Part shown: one piece after another, positions 8,551-17,832 of the stretch
How positions within the stretch are numbered: position 1 is the first letter of the stretch
Layout of the letters: every line of letters starts with the position of its first letter
Assembly (NCBI GenBank): GCA_028281885.1
Contig: JANQJA010000021.1
Location: 1-64,000, forward strand
Direction: 5' to 3'
From: Pseudomonadales bacterium
GTDB lineage: Bacteria > Pseudomonadota > Gammaproteobacteria > Pseudomonadales > Azotimanducaceae
DNA: 64,000 nucleotides
Made by a program: the position numbers and the translations under genes
The notes under the pieces: model-generated
Databases searched by the model: none
What the model saw: the letters and a program-made list of their open reading frames with translations, nothing else
Told to the model about the DNA's origin: nothing

Positions 8551-8570
8551 TATTGTGACTAGAATACGGG

Positions 8571-9812
8571 ATGAACTGGCCTCAAGTGATTGTCCATGCG
8601 GATATGGATGCATTCTATGCTGCTGTCGAACAGCGGGATCATCCACATCTGCGCGGCAAGCCACTGTTGATTGGCCCAAACAGCTACCGTGGGGTCGTGC
8701 TGACAGCCAGTTACGAGGCACGGCCGTTCGGTGTGGGCAGCGGCATGCCGGTCGCCGAGGCGCGCCGTCGATGCCCGGAAGCGATCATGGTTGCACCGCG
8801 CTTCCAGCGCTACCAATCCGTATCGAGACAGGTAATGGATATCTTCGGTGACTTTTCACCGCAGGTGGAAGCGTTGTCACTGGACGAGGCTTTTCTTGAC
8901 ATGACTGGCGCAGGGGCGTTGTTCGGCGAACCGGCGGAGTTTGGTGCCGCCATCAAGTCCCGGGTTCGGACTGAAACCGGGCTTGAGATTTCGGTCGGCA
9001 TATCAGGCACCAAGTATGTGGCCAAGGTGGCGAGCGCTCATGACAAGCCCAACGGACTGACAGTGGTGCCGCCGGACTGTGCGGCGAAATGGCTGGCGCC
9101 ACTTCCGGTGACCAGACTCTGGGGCGTCGGCAAAAAGACGGCGCCGCGGCTGCGCGACCTTGGTCTCGAGACCATCGGGGACCTGGTCGAGGCGGGAGAA
9201 GGTTATCTCAGGCAACATCTGGGTGCGGTGGGCGCGCATTTTTATTCACTGGCACTGGCGCGGGACCCGAGGGCTGTTGAGCGGGGGCGTGGGGCCAGAA
9301 GTCTTGGCTCGGACCGCACGCTGGAACGGGACGTCTCAAGCCCGGCAGCGATACTTGGCCACCTGCGTCGTTCGGCGGAGCGAATCGCCCGTCGCCTCAG
9401 AAAGAAACGATACGTCGCAGGTGGCGTCAGGGTGAGATTGAAAACCTCGGATTTTAGAATGCTGTCCCGACAATGCCGTGTACCGGTGCCGATTGATACG
9501 GCGGACGACTTGTTAAAGGTGGGTAAACAGCTGTTGAAGTCCTTTGGGAACGACGGTCCTTATCGGCTGGTGGGGATGGCGACCTTCGATCTGTCCTGGC
9601 GCGACCAGACCACGCAGCTGGACCTGTTTGTCGACGACCGTCCACGTCGACTGGAAGTGACGATTGACCAACTGGTCAGCCGATTCGGCGCGGGTGCGGT
9701 AGTGCGGGCCCGGGATCTGTCTCATCCCGGTACGGTTGCCCGGGACGGCGTTAACCTGGACTTTCTGGACTATCGCGACGGTGAGTACGTCGCCCACCCG
9801 GTGATGAATTAA
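8571..9812 (+). CDS. dinB: DNA polymerase IV (Y-family)
   Basis: This 413-residue translesion polymerase has the catalytic motif HADMDAFYAAVEQ at the N-terminus and the second acidic motif LSLDEAFLDMT near residue 103. Helix-hairpin-helix and little-finger regions follow. A clamp-binding pentapeptide QLDLF lies at residues 349-353, after which a 60-residue extension continues beyond the usual E. coli end. A perfect LexA box 20 bp upstream shows SOS control. The stop codon overlaps the convergent DoxX-like gene by 4 bp. Confidence 0.96.
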   Translation: MNWPQVIVHADMDAFYAAVEQRDHPHLRGKPLLIGPNSYRGVVLTASYEARPFGVGSGMPVAEARRRCPEAIMVAPRFQRYQSVSRQVMDIFGDFSPQVEALSLDEAFLDMTGAGALFGEPAEFGAAIKSRVRTETGLEISVGISGTKYVAKVASAHDKPNGLTVVPPDCAAKWLAPLPVTRLWGVGKKTAPRLRDLGLETIGDLVEAGEGYLRQHLGAVGAHFYSLALARDPRAVERGRGARSLGSDRTLERDVSSPAAILGHLRRSAERIARRLRKKRYVAGGVRVRLKTSDFRMLSRQCRVPVPIDTADDLLKVGKQLLKSFGNDGPYRLVGMATFDLSWRDQTTQLDLFVDDRPRRLEVTIDQLVSRFGAGAVVRARDLSHPGTVARDGVNLDFLDYRDGEYVAHPVMN

Positions 9813-10258
9813 GTGGATCCCACAAAGGGCAGTCGTCTTTTTTCGAGCCAAAGCAATCCGGCACAACAGAGCCAGACGCCACAGGCCATGGCAAACAGCG
9901 CACCACTGTCCGTATTCCCGGCGGCATCCACCACGCGAACGATACCCAGTGGGGTAAACAGGTGGAAGAAGATTGCGCCGGAGATGACGCCGAACCCGAT
10001 GAGTGCGCCCCAGGCCCTCGTTGCGGGAATCAGCAAGAGTATGCTGGCGATCAGTTCGACCACGCCGACGGTGATACCCCCGTAGAGCCGAAAAGGTTCG
10101 GCGACGGCGGTGAAGAGACTTATCCCTGCCATCCAGTCTGCGATGGTATCGAAGATAATCTTGGTTTCCTCGGACCCCGCGAACTTGAAGAACAATGACT
10201 GGATAAAAACAAAGACGGGAAACAGAACCAGTGCCCAGATCAGGATTTTCTTATTCAT
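9809..10258 (-). CDS. DoxX-like integral membrane protein
   Basis: This 149-residue protein has four hydrophobic helices spaced as in the DoxX/DoxD-like family of small inner-membrane proteins, whose function is poorly defined. It begins MNKKILIWALVLFPVFV, with a strong AAGGAGGAA ribosome binding site 6-8 bases upstream of the ATG, which decides the start; longer in-frame options have no such site. It is divergent from the phosphotransferase-like gene and convergent with dinB. Confidence 0.75.
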   Translation of the reverse strand: MNKKILIWALVLFPVFVFIQSLFFKFAGSEETKIIFDTIADWMAGISLFTAVAEPFRLYGGITVGVVELIASILLLIPATRAWGALIGFGVISGAIFFHLFTPLGIVRVVDAAGNTDSGALFAMACGVWLCCAGLLWLEKRRLPFVGST

Positions 10259-10380
10259 ATATTCCTCCTTGATGACAAGACAGACCGGCTGGGGCCGGCA
10301 TTTCTTCGTTACCGCGAAGATAATCTCCAAAGCCGGAAGCAGGCTGAATCTGGGTTATTCTAGGGGTTCGTGATTGAGGT

Positions 10381-11373
10381 ATGGAAGAGAGAATGACTGA
10401 GGGAATCAACGAGACGGCGGTTACGGCATGGATGAAGGATTGTATTCCGTCGCTGGAGCCCCCGATTGAGTTTTCGCTGATTGCAGGCGGGCGCTCCAAC
10501 CTGACATTTCGATGTGTTGATCGTGCGGGCGCCAGTTTTGTGCTGAGACGTCCGCCGCTGGGGCATGTGCTGGAGAGCGCTCATGACATGTCTCGGGAGT
10601 TCAGGATTATCAGTGCCCTCCAGCCGACGTCGGTACCGGTACCGAAAACCTACGGACTCTGTCAGGATAAATCGGTCAATGAAGCAGACTTTTATGTCAT
10701 GTCATTCGAGGAAGGCGTTGTTCTGCATGATTCCCAGCAGAGTCAGGTTCTCGATGAGCGGGAGTGCCAGGAGCTGGGCGTCGATGTCATTGAAACCCTC
10801 GCCAAACTGCACCTGGTTAACCCCGACGAGGTAGGGCTTGGTGAGCTTGCCAGAAAGGAAGGGTACCTGGCGCGCCAGCTAAAACGCTGGACCAAGCAAT
10901 GGGAGGCAACCAAGACCCACGAGATTCCGGATATGGAAGAGTCCTGTCGATTGCTGGAGCAAAAGATGCCGGATCAGGTCGGTGCAGCTATCGTCCACGG
11001 AGATTTCCGTCTTGGAAACATGATTGTCGACAAAGCTCGGGTTGTTGCCATTCTTGACTGGGAGCTATGCACCCTTGGTGATCCGTTAGCAGACCTGGGC
11101 TATCTGCTAAATAGCTGGCGGGATGACGATGCGTTGGCAGGCTATCCTTCGAGGGATGAACTGGCTCGCCGGTATTCTGAGAAGACTCGCCGCGATGTGA
11201 GCGAGGTCGACTACTATCGTGCCTTTTCTTACTGGCGCCTGGCAGCCATCAGCCAGGGCGTATACAAGCGGTACCTTGTTGGTGCCATGGGAGAAGACAA
11301 CGAAGTCGATCTGGATCGGCAGAAAAACGCGGTCCACGAGCGCGCCGCTATGGCGCTCGCGCTGCTGCAATAG
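10381..11373 (+). CDS. aminoglycoside-phosphotransferase-fold kinase, ACAD10/11-associated type
   Basis: This 330-residue protein has the APH/choline-kinase fold. The catalytic Brenner motif is VHGDFRLGN, and the metal-binding aspartate lies in ILDWELCTLGDP. The N-terminal GGRSNLTF stretch is the nucleotide loop. In many Proteobacteria and in animal ACAD10/11 this type phosphorylates 4-hydroxyacyl-CoAs before dehydrogenation, so a role in acyl-CoA breakdown is likely rather than drug resistance. A second ATG twelve bases downstream (10393) is also possible. The convergent dehydrogenase gene ends one base after this stop. Confidence 0.82.
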   Translation: MEERMTEGINETAVTAWMKDCIPSLEPPIEFSLIAGGRSNLTFRCVDRAGASFVLRRPPLGHVLESAHDMSREFRIISALQPTSVPVPKTYGLCQDKSVNEADFYVMSFEEGVVLHDSQQSQVLDERECQELGVDVIETLAKLHLVNPDEVGLGELARKEGYLARQLKRWTKQWEATKTHEIPDMEESCRLLEQKMPDQVGAAIVHGDFRLGNMIVDKARVVAILDWELCTLGDPLADLGYLLNSWRDDDALAGYPSRDELARRYSEKTRRDVSEVDYYRAFSYWRLAAISQGVYKRYLVGAMGEDNEVDLDRQKNAVHERAAMALALLQ

Positions 11374-11374
11374 A

Positions 11375-12382
11375 TCAGCGCGGCAGGTTGATCACGATCT
11401 TGCCGAAGTGACCGCCTCGTTCCATCAGTTCGAAAGCGCTGCGCGAGTCGTCAAAATCAAATTCCTGGTCGATCACCGGCCGGGTCTGGTGCAGCGTCAT
11501 AGCACGTATCATGTTTTCAAACATGACCCGGCTGCCGACCGTGATACCGTGGAGCTTGGCGTTCTGTCGAAAAATTGAAGAAACGGCAACGTCGTTCACG
11601 CGGCCGGTCAACACGCCAATGATATGGATGTTGCCACCCAGTGAGACGGCTTCAATTGATTGTTGCAGTGTGTCGGCGCCGCCGACTTCCACGATATGGT
11701 CTATGCCACGTCCATCGGTGATTTCCCGTGCCCGTTTCGCCCATTCGGGTGTGGTGCGGTAATTGATCGTGTGATCAGCGCCGAGTGCGACGGCACGCTC
11801 CAGCTTCTCGTCGGAAGATGAGGTGGCGATGACTTCAGCGCCGAACAACTTGGCAAACTGCAGGGCAAAAATGGACACGCCTCCGGTGCCCTGAACCAGG
11901 ACTGTCTGGCCGGCCCGGAGGTTGCCTTCCTCGACGATACCGCGCCACGCAGTGAGAGCGGCGCAGGGAAGGGTGGCTGCTTCCTTGTCGCTGAGATACC
12001 CCGGTGTGGCGACGACGCTCTCCTGGTTCAGCACCATTTCCGCACGCAGGCAGCCATCATGGCGCCCGGCCCCAAGGGCAGATGAAAGGCCTTCCACCGT
12101 CGGCGGGCCGGCAATCCAGTTCTTGAAGAACGTCGGGGTTACCCGGTCGCCGACGTTGAATCGCTGGACCTCGGCGCCCGTTTCGATGACCTCGCCAGTG
12201 CCGCAGGAATTTGGCACCAAGCCTGGTCGTCCACCTCCGGATTTAACCATGGAGAGATCCCGGAAATTGAGCGAACTCGCCCTCATCCTGATACGGAGGT
12301 CGAAAGGGCCGAGTGGCTCGGGCTCGCGCTCCTGAATTTCGAGCTTGTCGATGCCGGCACCGGCAATAACCATCGCTTTCAT
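11375..12382 (-). CDS. NAD(P)-dependent alcohol dehydrogenase, MDR superfamily
   Basis: This 335-residue medium-chain dehydrogenase/reductase has a GroES-like N-terminal half and a Rossmann half with GTGGVSIFALQFAKL. The usual catalytic zinc cysteine and the four-cysteine structural zinc lobe are absent, so it is of the zinc-independent quinone-reductase-like branch. I chose the ATG at 12382 because AAGAGAAGG precedes it. The substrate cannot be inferred. The purE gene lies 83 bp upstream on the same strand. Confidence 0.82.
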   Translation of the reverse strand: MKAMVIAGAGIDKLEIQEREPEPLGPFDLRIRMRASSLNFRDLSMVKSGGGRPGLVPNSCGTGEVIETGAEVQRFNVGDRVTPTFFKNWIAGPPTVEGLSSALGAGRHDGCLRAEMVLNQESVVATPGYLSDKEAATLPCAALTAWRGIVEEGNLRAGQTVLVQGTGGVSIFALQFAKLFGAEVIATSSSDEKLERAVALGADHTINYRTTPEWAKRAREITDGRGIDHIVEVGGADTLQQSIEAVSLGGNIHIIGVLTGRVNDVAVSSIFRQNAKLHGITVGSRVMFENMIRAMTLHQTRPVIDQEFDFDDSRSAFELMERGGHFGKIVINLPR

Positions 12383-12465
12383 ATCAGAACCTTCTCTTGT
12401 CACCGCTCATCTGATCTGGCGAGTGATGAATTATCGCGGGCTGATCGAGGACTTTGATGAGGGGG

Positions 12466-12969
12466 TCAGCCTCGTTCCTGCTCAATTTTCTGGACCCTGG
12501 CCATCACCTTCGCCTCCAGTTGACGGGCGTAATCTTCGACCCGGTTTCTAACCTCTTGGTCACTGGTGCCCAGTATCCGGGCGGCGAGTAGCCCGGCATT
12601 GGTTGCGTTGTCGATGGCAACGGTTGCCACCGGGATGCCGGCAGGCATCTGGACGATTGACATCAGTGCATCCTCGCCTGCCAGCTTGGTGGCCGATATC
12701 GGGACGCCGATGACAGGCAGCGAGGTCAGCGATGCCACCATACCCGGGAGATGAGCTGCCCCGCCAGCGCCGGCAATGATGACGTCCAGTCCACGGCTTG
12801 CAGCACTCCTTGCAAACTCGTACATGCGATCCGGTGTCCGGTGCGCCGACACGATGGTGAGCTCATAGGGGATGCTTAACTGGTCCAACACGTCTGCGGC
12901 GCCTTGCATAACCGGCAGATCCGAGTCGCTACCCATGATGATCGCGATGCGTGCTTTATGGTCGTTCAA
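12466..12969 (-). CDS. purE: N5-carboxyaminoimidazole ribonucleotide mutase
   Basis: PurE converts N5-CAIR to CAIR in de novo purine synthesis. The product-binding motif [12 protein letters not shown], the SAHRTP loop and [11 protein letters not shown] are all present, and the class I octameric form is expected. The TTG at 12969 gives 167 residues, the normal length, and is preceded by GGCAGAGGCAA. An ATG at 13023 would give 185 residues with an atypical N-terminus. With the TTG start the gene overlaps the end of purK by 14 bp, so translation is probably coupled. Confidence 0.93.
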   Translation of the reverse strand: MNDHKARIAIIMGSDSDLPVMQGAADVLDQLSIPYELTIVSAHRTPDRMYEFARSAASRGLDVIIAGAGGAAHLPGMVASLTSLPVIGVPISATKLAGEDALMSIVQMPAGIPVATVAIDNATNAGLLAARILGTSDQEVRNRVEDYARQLEAKVMARVQKIEQERG

Positions 12970-14098
12970 TTGCCTCTGCCCCACGGATGTTGATAAGAGA
13001 TCTGGCGGTTTCTGCCAGGCCAAGTGCCTGGTCGACGGAGTCGCCTGTTACCGTGACATGTCCCATTTTTCGTAATGGAAAACACTGGTGCTTACCATAG
13101 ATATATGGATGAACGCTGTCGAGACAGACCAGATCATCCAGGCCTTCGATCACGGTTTCACCTTGATATCCCGTTGCGCCGAGCAGATTGAACATCACCG
13201 CACTGCCTGTCATGGTCGGTTCCAGCAGGGGTTCGCCGATCAACAGGCGGTATTGTTGTTCAAACTGAGAAGGCGCACAGACATCCATGGTGTAGTGCCC
13301 GCTATTGTGGGTGCGCGGTGAAATCTCGTTGACCAGCAGTTCTTCCTCGTTGGTCAGAAACATCTCGACGCCGAAGATTCCGATGCCGTTGAATGCTTCG
13401 ATGGCGCGACGGGCCAGTGCTTCTGCCTGTCTGCCCAGGTCTGTACTGATCCGTGCCGGCGCGACCAGTTGGTCGAGCAGGTTACCCGCCTGATTAAAAA
13501 CCATCTCCACCGGCGCCCAGGTGGTCGTCCGGTCTGCGTCTCGCGCCACCATGACCGCGATTTCCATCTGGTGCTCGACATAAGCTTCGATAAAGCCGGG
13601 AACCGGGAGCACCTTACCTGCGTCGGCTTCGCTCTCGATGATCGCGACCCCGCGCCCGTCATAGCCACCTGAAGCAGCTTTGTTCACAACTGGCCACCCC
13701 AGGTGGCCGAGCCGGGTCAGATCACTGCCGTCGAAGGGATGGAACGGACTAGTCGCTATGCCCTGATCAAGCATGACCTGTTTCTGGGTCAGCTTATTGG
13801 TCATTTGTTTGAGAACGGTGGGGTCGGGAATCACTGGGGTGCCGGCGGCTGCAATGGCGGCGAGTGCCTCGACATTCACGGCTTCCAGGTCGACAGTGAT
13901 CACGTCTGATTTCGACGCAAGTTCGGTCAGTGCTTGTTCATCGTGCATGGGTTTGGCGATGACTTCGGCGCCCTTGAGCGCTGCCGGACAACGAGGTTCC
14001 GGGTCCACGACAGTCACGGAACTGCCTCGGCGCGCTGCCGCTTCAACGAGAAAGGCGGCCAACTGGCCGCCTCCGACGATTCCGATCTGCTTAGCCAC
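12956..14098 (-). CDS. purK: 5-(carboxyamino)imidazole ribonucleotide synthase
   Basis: This 380-residue ATP-grasp enzyme carboxylates AIR with bicarbonate to give N5-CAIR, the substrate of PurE. The N-terminal Rossmann-like motif is GIVGGGQLA, the ATP-grasp loop is KAASGGYDGRG, and the metal-site stretch NEISPRTHNSGH is characteristic of PurK. It is the first gene of a purK-purE operon with a TATAAT box 30 bp upstream. Confidence 0.96.
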   Translation of the reverse strand: MAKQIGIVGGGQLAAFLVEAAARRGSSVTVVDPEPRCPAALKGAEVIAKPMHDEQALTELASKSDVITVDLEAVNVEALAAIAAAGTPVIPDPTVLKQMTNKLTQKQVMLDQGIATSPFHPFDGSDLTRLGHLGWPVVNKAASGGYDGRGVAIIESEADAGKVLPVPGFIEAYVEHQMEIAVMVARDADRTTTWAPVEMVFNQAGNLLDQLVAPARISTDLGRQAEALARRAIEAFNGIGIFGVEMFLTNEEELLVNEISPRTHNSGHYTMDVCAPSQFEQQYRLLIGEPLLEPTMTGSAVMFNLLGATGYQGETVIEGLDDLVCLDSVHPYIYGKHQCFPLRKMGHVTVTGDSVDQALGLAETARSLINIRGAEAIERP

Positions 14099-14127
14099 GA
14101 TTCCATGCTTTTCGGGATAAGCGGAGC

Positions 14128-14133
14128 ATTATA
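14128..14133 (-). promoter_or_regulatory. -10 element of the purK promoter
   Basis: On the minus strand the hexamer reads TATAAT inside GGGTATAATGCTCC, 30 bp before the purK start. A weak -35 (TAACAG) lies 17 bases upstream. I see no convincing PurR site next to it. Confidence 0.55.
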
Positions 14134-14227
14134 CCCTGAAGTGGATGTCGCTGTTAGCCGGACCGATGTCTCCCGCTGAGGCCGGTTGAGGTAGACTGAT
14201 TGCGGTTACTGATGGACAGGGGACATT

Positions 14228-14566
14228 GTGGCGAATACTCCAGAGGTTCAGGTCAAACTATCCGGCAGCATCATTGGTGGCATGATCTGGATGGCCATTA
14301 TCTCGATTCTTCTATTTTGGTTGCCGGTTTTCGGTCCACTGCTGGCCGGTATTGTTGGTGGTAAGAAGGCCGGGAGTGTTGGCAACGGCATCCTGGCAGT
14401 ATTGCTTCCATCGATCATTCTTGCCGGCCTGTTGTTCTTCTTCAGTTCGGTGTTAACCGGGCTTCCCGTTATCGGGCTGGTTGCAGGCATGGGCGTGATG
14501 GTGTTGATGTTGCTCGGCATCGGCCCACTGTTGGTGGGTGCCATTGTCGGGGGTGCACTCGCCTGA
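14228..14566 (+). CDS. small glycine-rich integral membrane protein, unknown function
   Basis: This 112-residue protein starts with GTG behind a GGACAGGGGA ribosome binding site. It has three or four hydrophobic helices (about residues 14-48, 52-75 and 80-110) with many Gly, Leu and Val residues, and almost no charged residues outside the first ten. I do not recognise the family; it resembles the loosely defined small inner-membrane proteins of environmental Gammaproteobacteria. It stands alone between divergent purK and the convergent NADAR gene, which abuts its stop codon. Confidence 0.6.
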   Translation: MANTPEVQVKLSGSIIGGMIWMAIISILLFWLPVFGPLLAGIVGGKKAGSVGNGILAVLLPSIILAGLLFFFSSVLTGLPVIGLVAGMGVMVLMLLGIGPLLVGAIVGGALA

Positions 14567-15055
14567 TCAGGGATTTGCCTCTGCGTTCAGCTTGTCTCTG
14601 ACATTCATCAGGATCTTGCCGTACATATTATCGCCCCGCAGGTCCCGGCCGCAGCCCCAGAAGTAGTCATACTGGTCTGATTCGATGATGCGTTTCGATC
14701 CGGTCGCAATCAGCCGTTGTTCAATTTCCGGATAGGTTTTGCATTTTGTGTAGACCGCCCGGGTCATGAAGGCAACGCGCACATTCGGCCAGTCCTTCCT
14801 GATGGGTCTGAACAGGCGTGCGATCCATCCGGGTTCGCCCAGTCTTCTTGCGTCGGCCGGCGATTCGGAATTCCTGATCAGCGCCTGTTCTTCGAGTGAT
14901 GCAAAGTGCATCGCCTGAAAGTAGTGTTCCGCGGTAGGCCAGACATGTTCATCGAGCAAAATCGTGTGTTGTGAATATGTCCCCAACAATTCTTCAGGGT
15001 CGCGGCGGGTCAGATAGATCGCGTCCTTGGAGTCGGGTGGGAAAAGGCCTGTCAT
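14567..15055 (-). CDS. NADAR-domain protein (YbiA-like N-glycosidase)
   Basis: This 162-residue protein shows the NADAR family signatures: WPTAEHYFQAMHF near residue 38, then KRIIESDQYDYFWGCG and DNMYGKILMNVRD near the C-terminus. Characterised relatives hydrolyse N-glycosidic bonds of damaged riboflavin intermediates or of ADP-ribosyl groups. I chose the ATG at 15055 since it overlaps the stop of the upstream gene as TGATG, a typical translational coupling. An ATG five codons earlier is possible. The upstream partner is a small membrane protein. Confidence 0.83.
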   Translation of the reverse strand: MTGLFPPDSKDAIYLTRRDPEELLGTYSQHTILLDEHVWPTAEHYFQAMHFASLEEQALIRNSESPADARRLGEPGWIARLFRPIRKDWPNVRVAFMTRAVYTKCKTYPEIEQRLIATGSKRIIESDQYDYFWGCGRDLRGDNMYGKILMNVRDKLNAEANP

Positions 15056-15330
15056 CAGCGTGAGCCCCATATCCGTGCAACGGCCCGATCCTGTCCCAGG
15101 CAGCCGATGATCATGCCAAGGACGCCGCAACCGCCAAACACAATGATCGGCAACAGGTAGTCGAAGTTGCCATCCGGCATGAGCCAGTAAACGAGAGTTG
15201 CCAGGCCGATAAACATCGAGCTCATGACAATCAGAATCACTCGATGGGAAGGCTTGTAGACATAGGGTGTCTCGCCCCGCTCTAGTGGGTTGAGTACCGG
15301 GGAAAACAATTTGCGTAGTAGCGATTTCAT
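15055..15330 (-). CDS. small membrane protein with two transmembrane helices, unknown function
   Basis: This 91-residue protein begins MKSLLRKLFSPVLNPLERGETPY. It carries hydrophobic helices near residues 33-52 and 58-77 and a basic N-terminus, so it should sit in the inner membrane. I do not recognise the family. A further in-frame ATG at 15399 would overlap the start codon of the divergent LOG gene; neither start has a clear ribosome binding site. Its stop overlaps the start of the NADAR gene by one base, so the two are likely co-translated. Confidence 0.6.
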   Translation of the reverse strand: MKSLLRKLFSPVLNPLERGETPYVYKPSHRVILIVMSSMFIGLATLVYWLMPDGNFDYLLPIIVFGGCGVLGMIIGCLGQDRAVARIWGSR

Positions 15331-15397
15331 CAATAGGGAAGCATTGCGGCTAACGGGTACGATACCATGGGTTTGAAAAACGGGCGTCGCTTCTGTC

Positions 15398-15967
15398 ATG
15401 CAACATCTTTGTGTTTTTTGTGGCTCCAGTGCCGGCAACAGGGAGGTGTTCGGTGTTGCGGCGGGGCAGCTTGGTGCGGCAATGGTTTCTCGTGACATGG
15501 CGCTTGTCTATGGTGGCGCCAGCGTTGGGGTCATGGGGGCAGTGGCGGATGCGGTTGTGGCGTCTGGCGGCGAGGCTTATGGCGTCATTCCTGAATCGAT
15601 GCTCGATGACGAGGTGGCTCATGACGGCCTGACGGAGCTTTATGTAGTGAAATCCATGCACGAACGTAAGGCCAGAATGGCGGATATGTCAGACGGATTT
15701 CTGGGCTTGCCCGGCGGACTGGGTACTCTGGAAGAGCTCTTCGAGATGCTGACCTGGTCACAGCTTCGCATACACAGCAAGCCGGTCGGTTTGCTTAATG
15801 TTGATGGATTTTACGATTCGCTCATTCATTTTCTGGATCAGACCGTTGCGGCGGGGTTTGTTCGACCAGAACACAGAGCGATGCTGGTGGTCGATTCGGA
15901 TGTTGCACGTTTGCTGGATGCCATGGTGGCCTGGCAGGCACCGACGATCGAGAAATGGTGGCGATAA
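15398..15967 (+). CDS. LOG-family protein (TIGR00730, nucleoside 5'-monophosphate phosphoribohydrolase)
   Basis: This 189-residue protein has the lysine-decarboxylase-like Rossmann fold of LOG enzymes. The signature PGGLGTLEE near residue 107 and the preceding HERKARM are both intact. Family members cleave the glycosidic bond of AMP or of cytokinin ribotides to release the free base. The conserved start MQHLCVFCGSSAGN supports the ATG at 15398. It is divergent from the NADAR pair, and both families act on N-glycosidic bonds, which may be coincidence. Confidence 0.9.
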   Translation: MQHLCVFCGSSAGNREVFGVAAGQLGAAMVSRDMALVYGGASVGVMGAVADAVVASGGEAYGVIPESMLDDEVAHDGLTELYVVKSMHERKARMADMSDGFLGLPGGLGTLEELFEMLTWSQLRIHSKPVGLLNVDGFYDSLIHFLDQTVAAGFVRPEHRAMLVVDSDVARLLDAMVAWQAPTIEKWWR

Positions 15968-16017
15968 AGATCGCTGACGCATAAATTGCCTCAGTGATCA
16001 GGAGTGTTTACAAGGCT

Positions 16018-17799
16018 ATGTTCGAAAACATGTTCCGTGACTTGTCGGTTCGAGGCCCGGGTTTTCCGGCTCGACTGCTCTGTCTGTTGATGCTGGCTGG
16101 TTGTGGGGATCGGGGGGTGCCGGCACCAGCGGCGGAACGGCCGGCCGCTGCATCCACCGCGGCTCCACTCTCAGCAAGGGCGCTTGTGACCGCTGCAAAT
16201 CCTTATGCTTCAGAAGCCGGTGCCATGATGCTGGCCAGGGGTGGAACCGCGGTGGATGCGGCGATCGCCGCGCACCTGGTACTTGGCCTGGTGGAGCCGC
16301 AGAGTTCCGGACTCGGTGGTGGCGGGTTCATGCTGGTCCATGACGCTGCATCCGGCAGTGTCGATTTTTTTGACGGGCGTGAGGTTGCACCCGCTGGTGC
16401 TCGCGTGGACATGTTCATGCGCGGGGATGAGGTGATGCGCTACGTCGAAGCCTGGCAAAGCGGATTGTCCGTCGGCGTACCAGGTGTGGTGGCACTCTAC
16501 AAGCTGGCGCACGATCAGTACGGCAAGTTGCCATGGGCGAGTCTGTTCGAACCGGCTATTGATCTTGCTGCCAATGGATTTGTTGTGTCGGAACGACTTG
16601 CGGGCTATTTGCCGAGGATGGCTGAAATCACGCGCCTCGATGAAAATGTCGGCGCCAGAGAATACTTTTATCCGGATGGAGCGCCACTTAAGGCAGGTGA
16701 TCTGAGATTAAACGAGGCCTATGCTAAAACACTGAGGCGTGTTGCGGCCGAGGGGCCGGCCGCGTTCTACGAGGGCGATGTTGCTGAGGCTATTGTGATG
16801 GCCGCGACGGCTGAACCTAATCCGGGATCACTCACGCTAGAAGATATGGCTGCCTATCGGGCTGTAAAGCGTGAATCCGTTTGCGGTTCATTCCGCGAGC
16901 TGACGATCTGTTCGGCATCGCCTCCTTCGTCAGGTGCCATGCAGATCATGATGGCGACCATGTATGACATTCTCTCTGCTGATGCCGCCACGCTGGAAGA
17001 AAAGATCGTTGCCTTCGTTGATGCTCAGCGCCTGGCCTACGCGGATCGCGACCACTACTTCGGGGACCCTGATCGTATCGACATCCCGGTAGAGGCATTG
17101 CTGGACCCCCGCTATCTGGCTTCCCGGGCTGCTGCACCTTTCGCGCCGGATGCGGTGCCTGTCCACGGTGATCCTGCCGCGGTGCTAGGTAAGCCGCCCA
17201 TATCGGCTGGGTGGGGTGTTGATACGACGAACGAGTCGGTTGGAACGACGCATCTGTCCGTCATTGATGCTGCGGGAAATGCGGTGTCGTTTACTGCAAC
17301 CGTGGAGGCCGCGTTCGGGTCGTCTCGATGGGCTGCCGGCTTCCTGTTGAACAATGAACTCACTGACTTTGCCCGCAGGGTGCCGGATGATGGCATGCTG
17401 CCAGCCAATGCTGTTGCACCTGGTGCCAGACCCCGCTCATCCATGTCTCCCACCATTATTCTCGATGGAGAAGGTGATGTGCTGATGGTCACCGGGTCGC
17501 CGGGAGGTAATTCCATTCCCGCGTATACCCAGAAGTCCATTTTGGCGATGCTTGATTGGGATCTCGAGCTACAGGCAGCGCTCGATTTTCCCAATATCAT
17601 TGCGCGTGGTCGGCGAGTGCGGGTCGAGATTTCCGATGAGCCCGGCCCCGTGCTGGCAGAGATGCTGACAGGCAAAGGTTATGATGTGCAGGAACGTGAA
17701 GGCGAGAATTCTGGATTGCATGCGATCCTGGTGCGAGATGGCAAGTTGTTGGGTGCGGCTGACAAGCGGCGGGAAGGCACGGTCGAGACGGTTCCATAG
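16018..17799 (+). CDS. ggt: gamma-glutamyltransferase, predicted lipoprotein
   Basis: This 593-residue enzyme cleaves the gamma-glutamyl bond of glutathione and related peptides. The precursor self-processes before the nucleophile Thr410 in GTTHLSV. The oxyanion and substrate stretches PQSSGLGGGGFM and SSMSPTII are present, and the C-terminal GAADKRREG matches the family end. The N-terminus carries a lipobox (LAGC, Cys29 if the ATG at 16018 is used), so the protein should be membrane-anchored in the periplasm. The start is not certain: a GTG at 15994 lies in frame. hrpB begins 33 bp downstream. Confidence 0.92.
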   Translation: MFENMFRDLSVRGPGFPARLLCLLMLAGCGDRGVPAPAAERPAAASTAAPLSARALVTAANPYASEAGAMMLARGGTAVDAAIAAHLVLGLVEPQSSGLGGGGFMLVHDAASGSVDFFDGREVAPAGARVDMFMRGDEVMRYVEAWQSGLSVGVPGVVALYKLAHDQYGKLPWASLFEPAIDLAANGFVVSERLAGYLPRMAEITRLDENVGAREYFYPDGAPLKAGDLRLNEAYAKTLRRVAAEGPAAFYEGDVAEAIVMAATAEPNPGSLTLEDMAAYRAVKRESVCGSFRELTICSASPPSSGAMQIMMATMYDILSADAATLEEKIVAFVDAQRLAYADRDHYFGDPDRIDIPVEALLDPRYLASRAAAPFAPDAVPVHGDPAAVLGKPPISAGWGVDTTNESVGTTHLSVIDAAGNAVSFTATVEAAFGSSRWAAGFLLNNELTDFARRVPDDGMLPANAVAPGARPRSSMSPTIILDGEGDVLMVTGSPGGNSIPAYTQKSILAMLDWDLELQAALDFPNIIARGRRVRVEISDEPGPVLAEMLTGKGYDVQEREGENSGLHAILVRDGKLLGAADKRREGTVETVP

Positions 17800-17832
17800 C
17801 GAACGAAACTCATTCCCCTGGCACCTTTCGCC

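Noticed and set aside
10381..11373. Aminoglycoside resistance gene
   Set aside because: The fold is APH-like, but the sequence is of the acyl-CoA-metabolism-linked kinase type and the context is not a resistance island.
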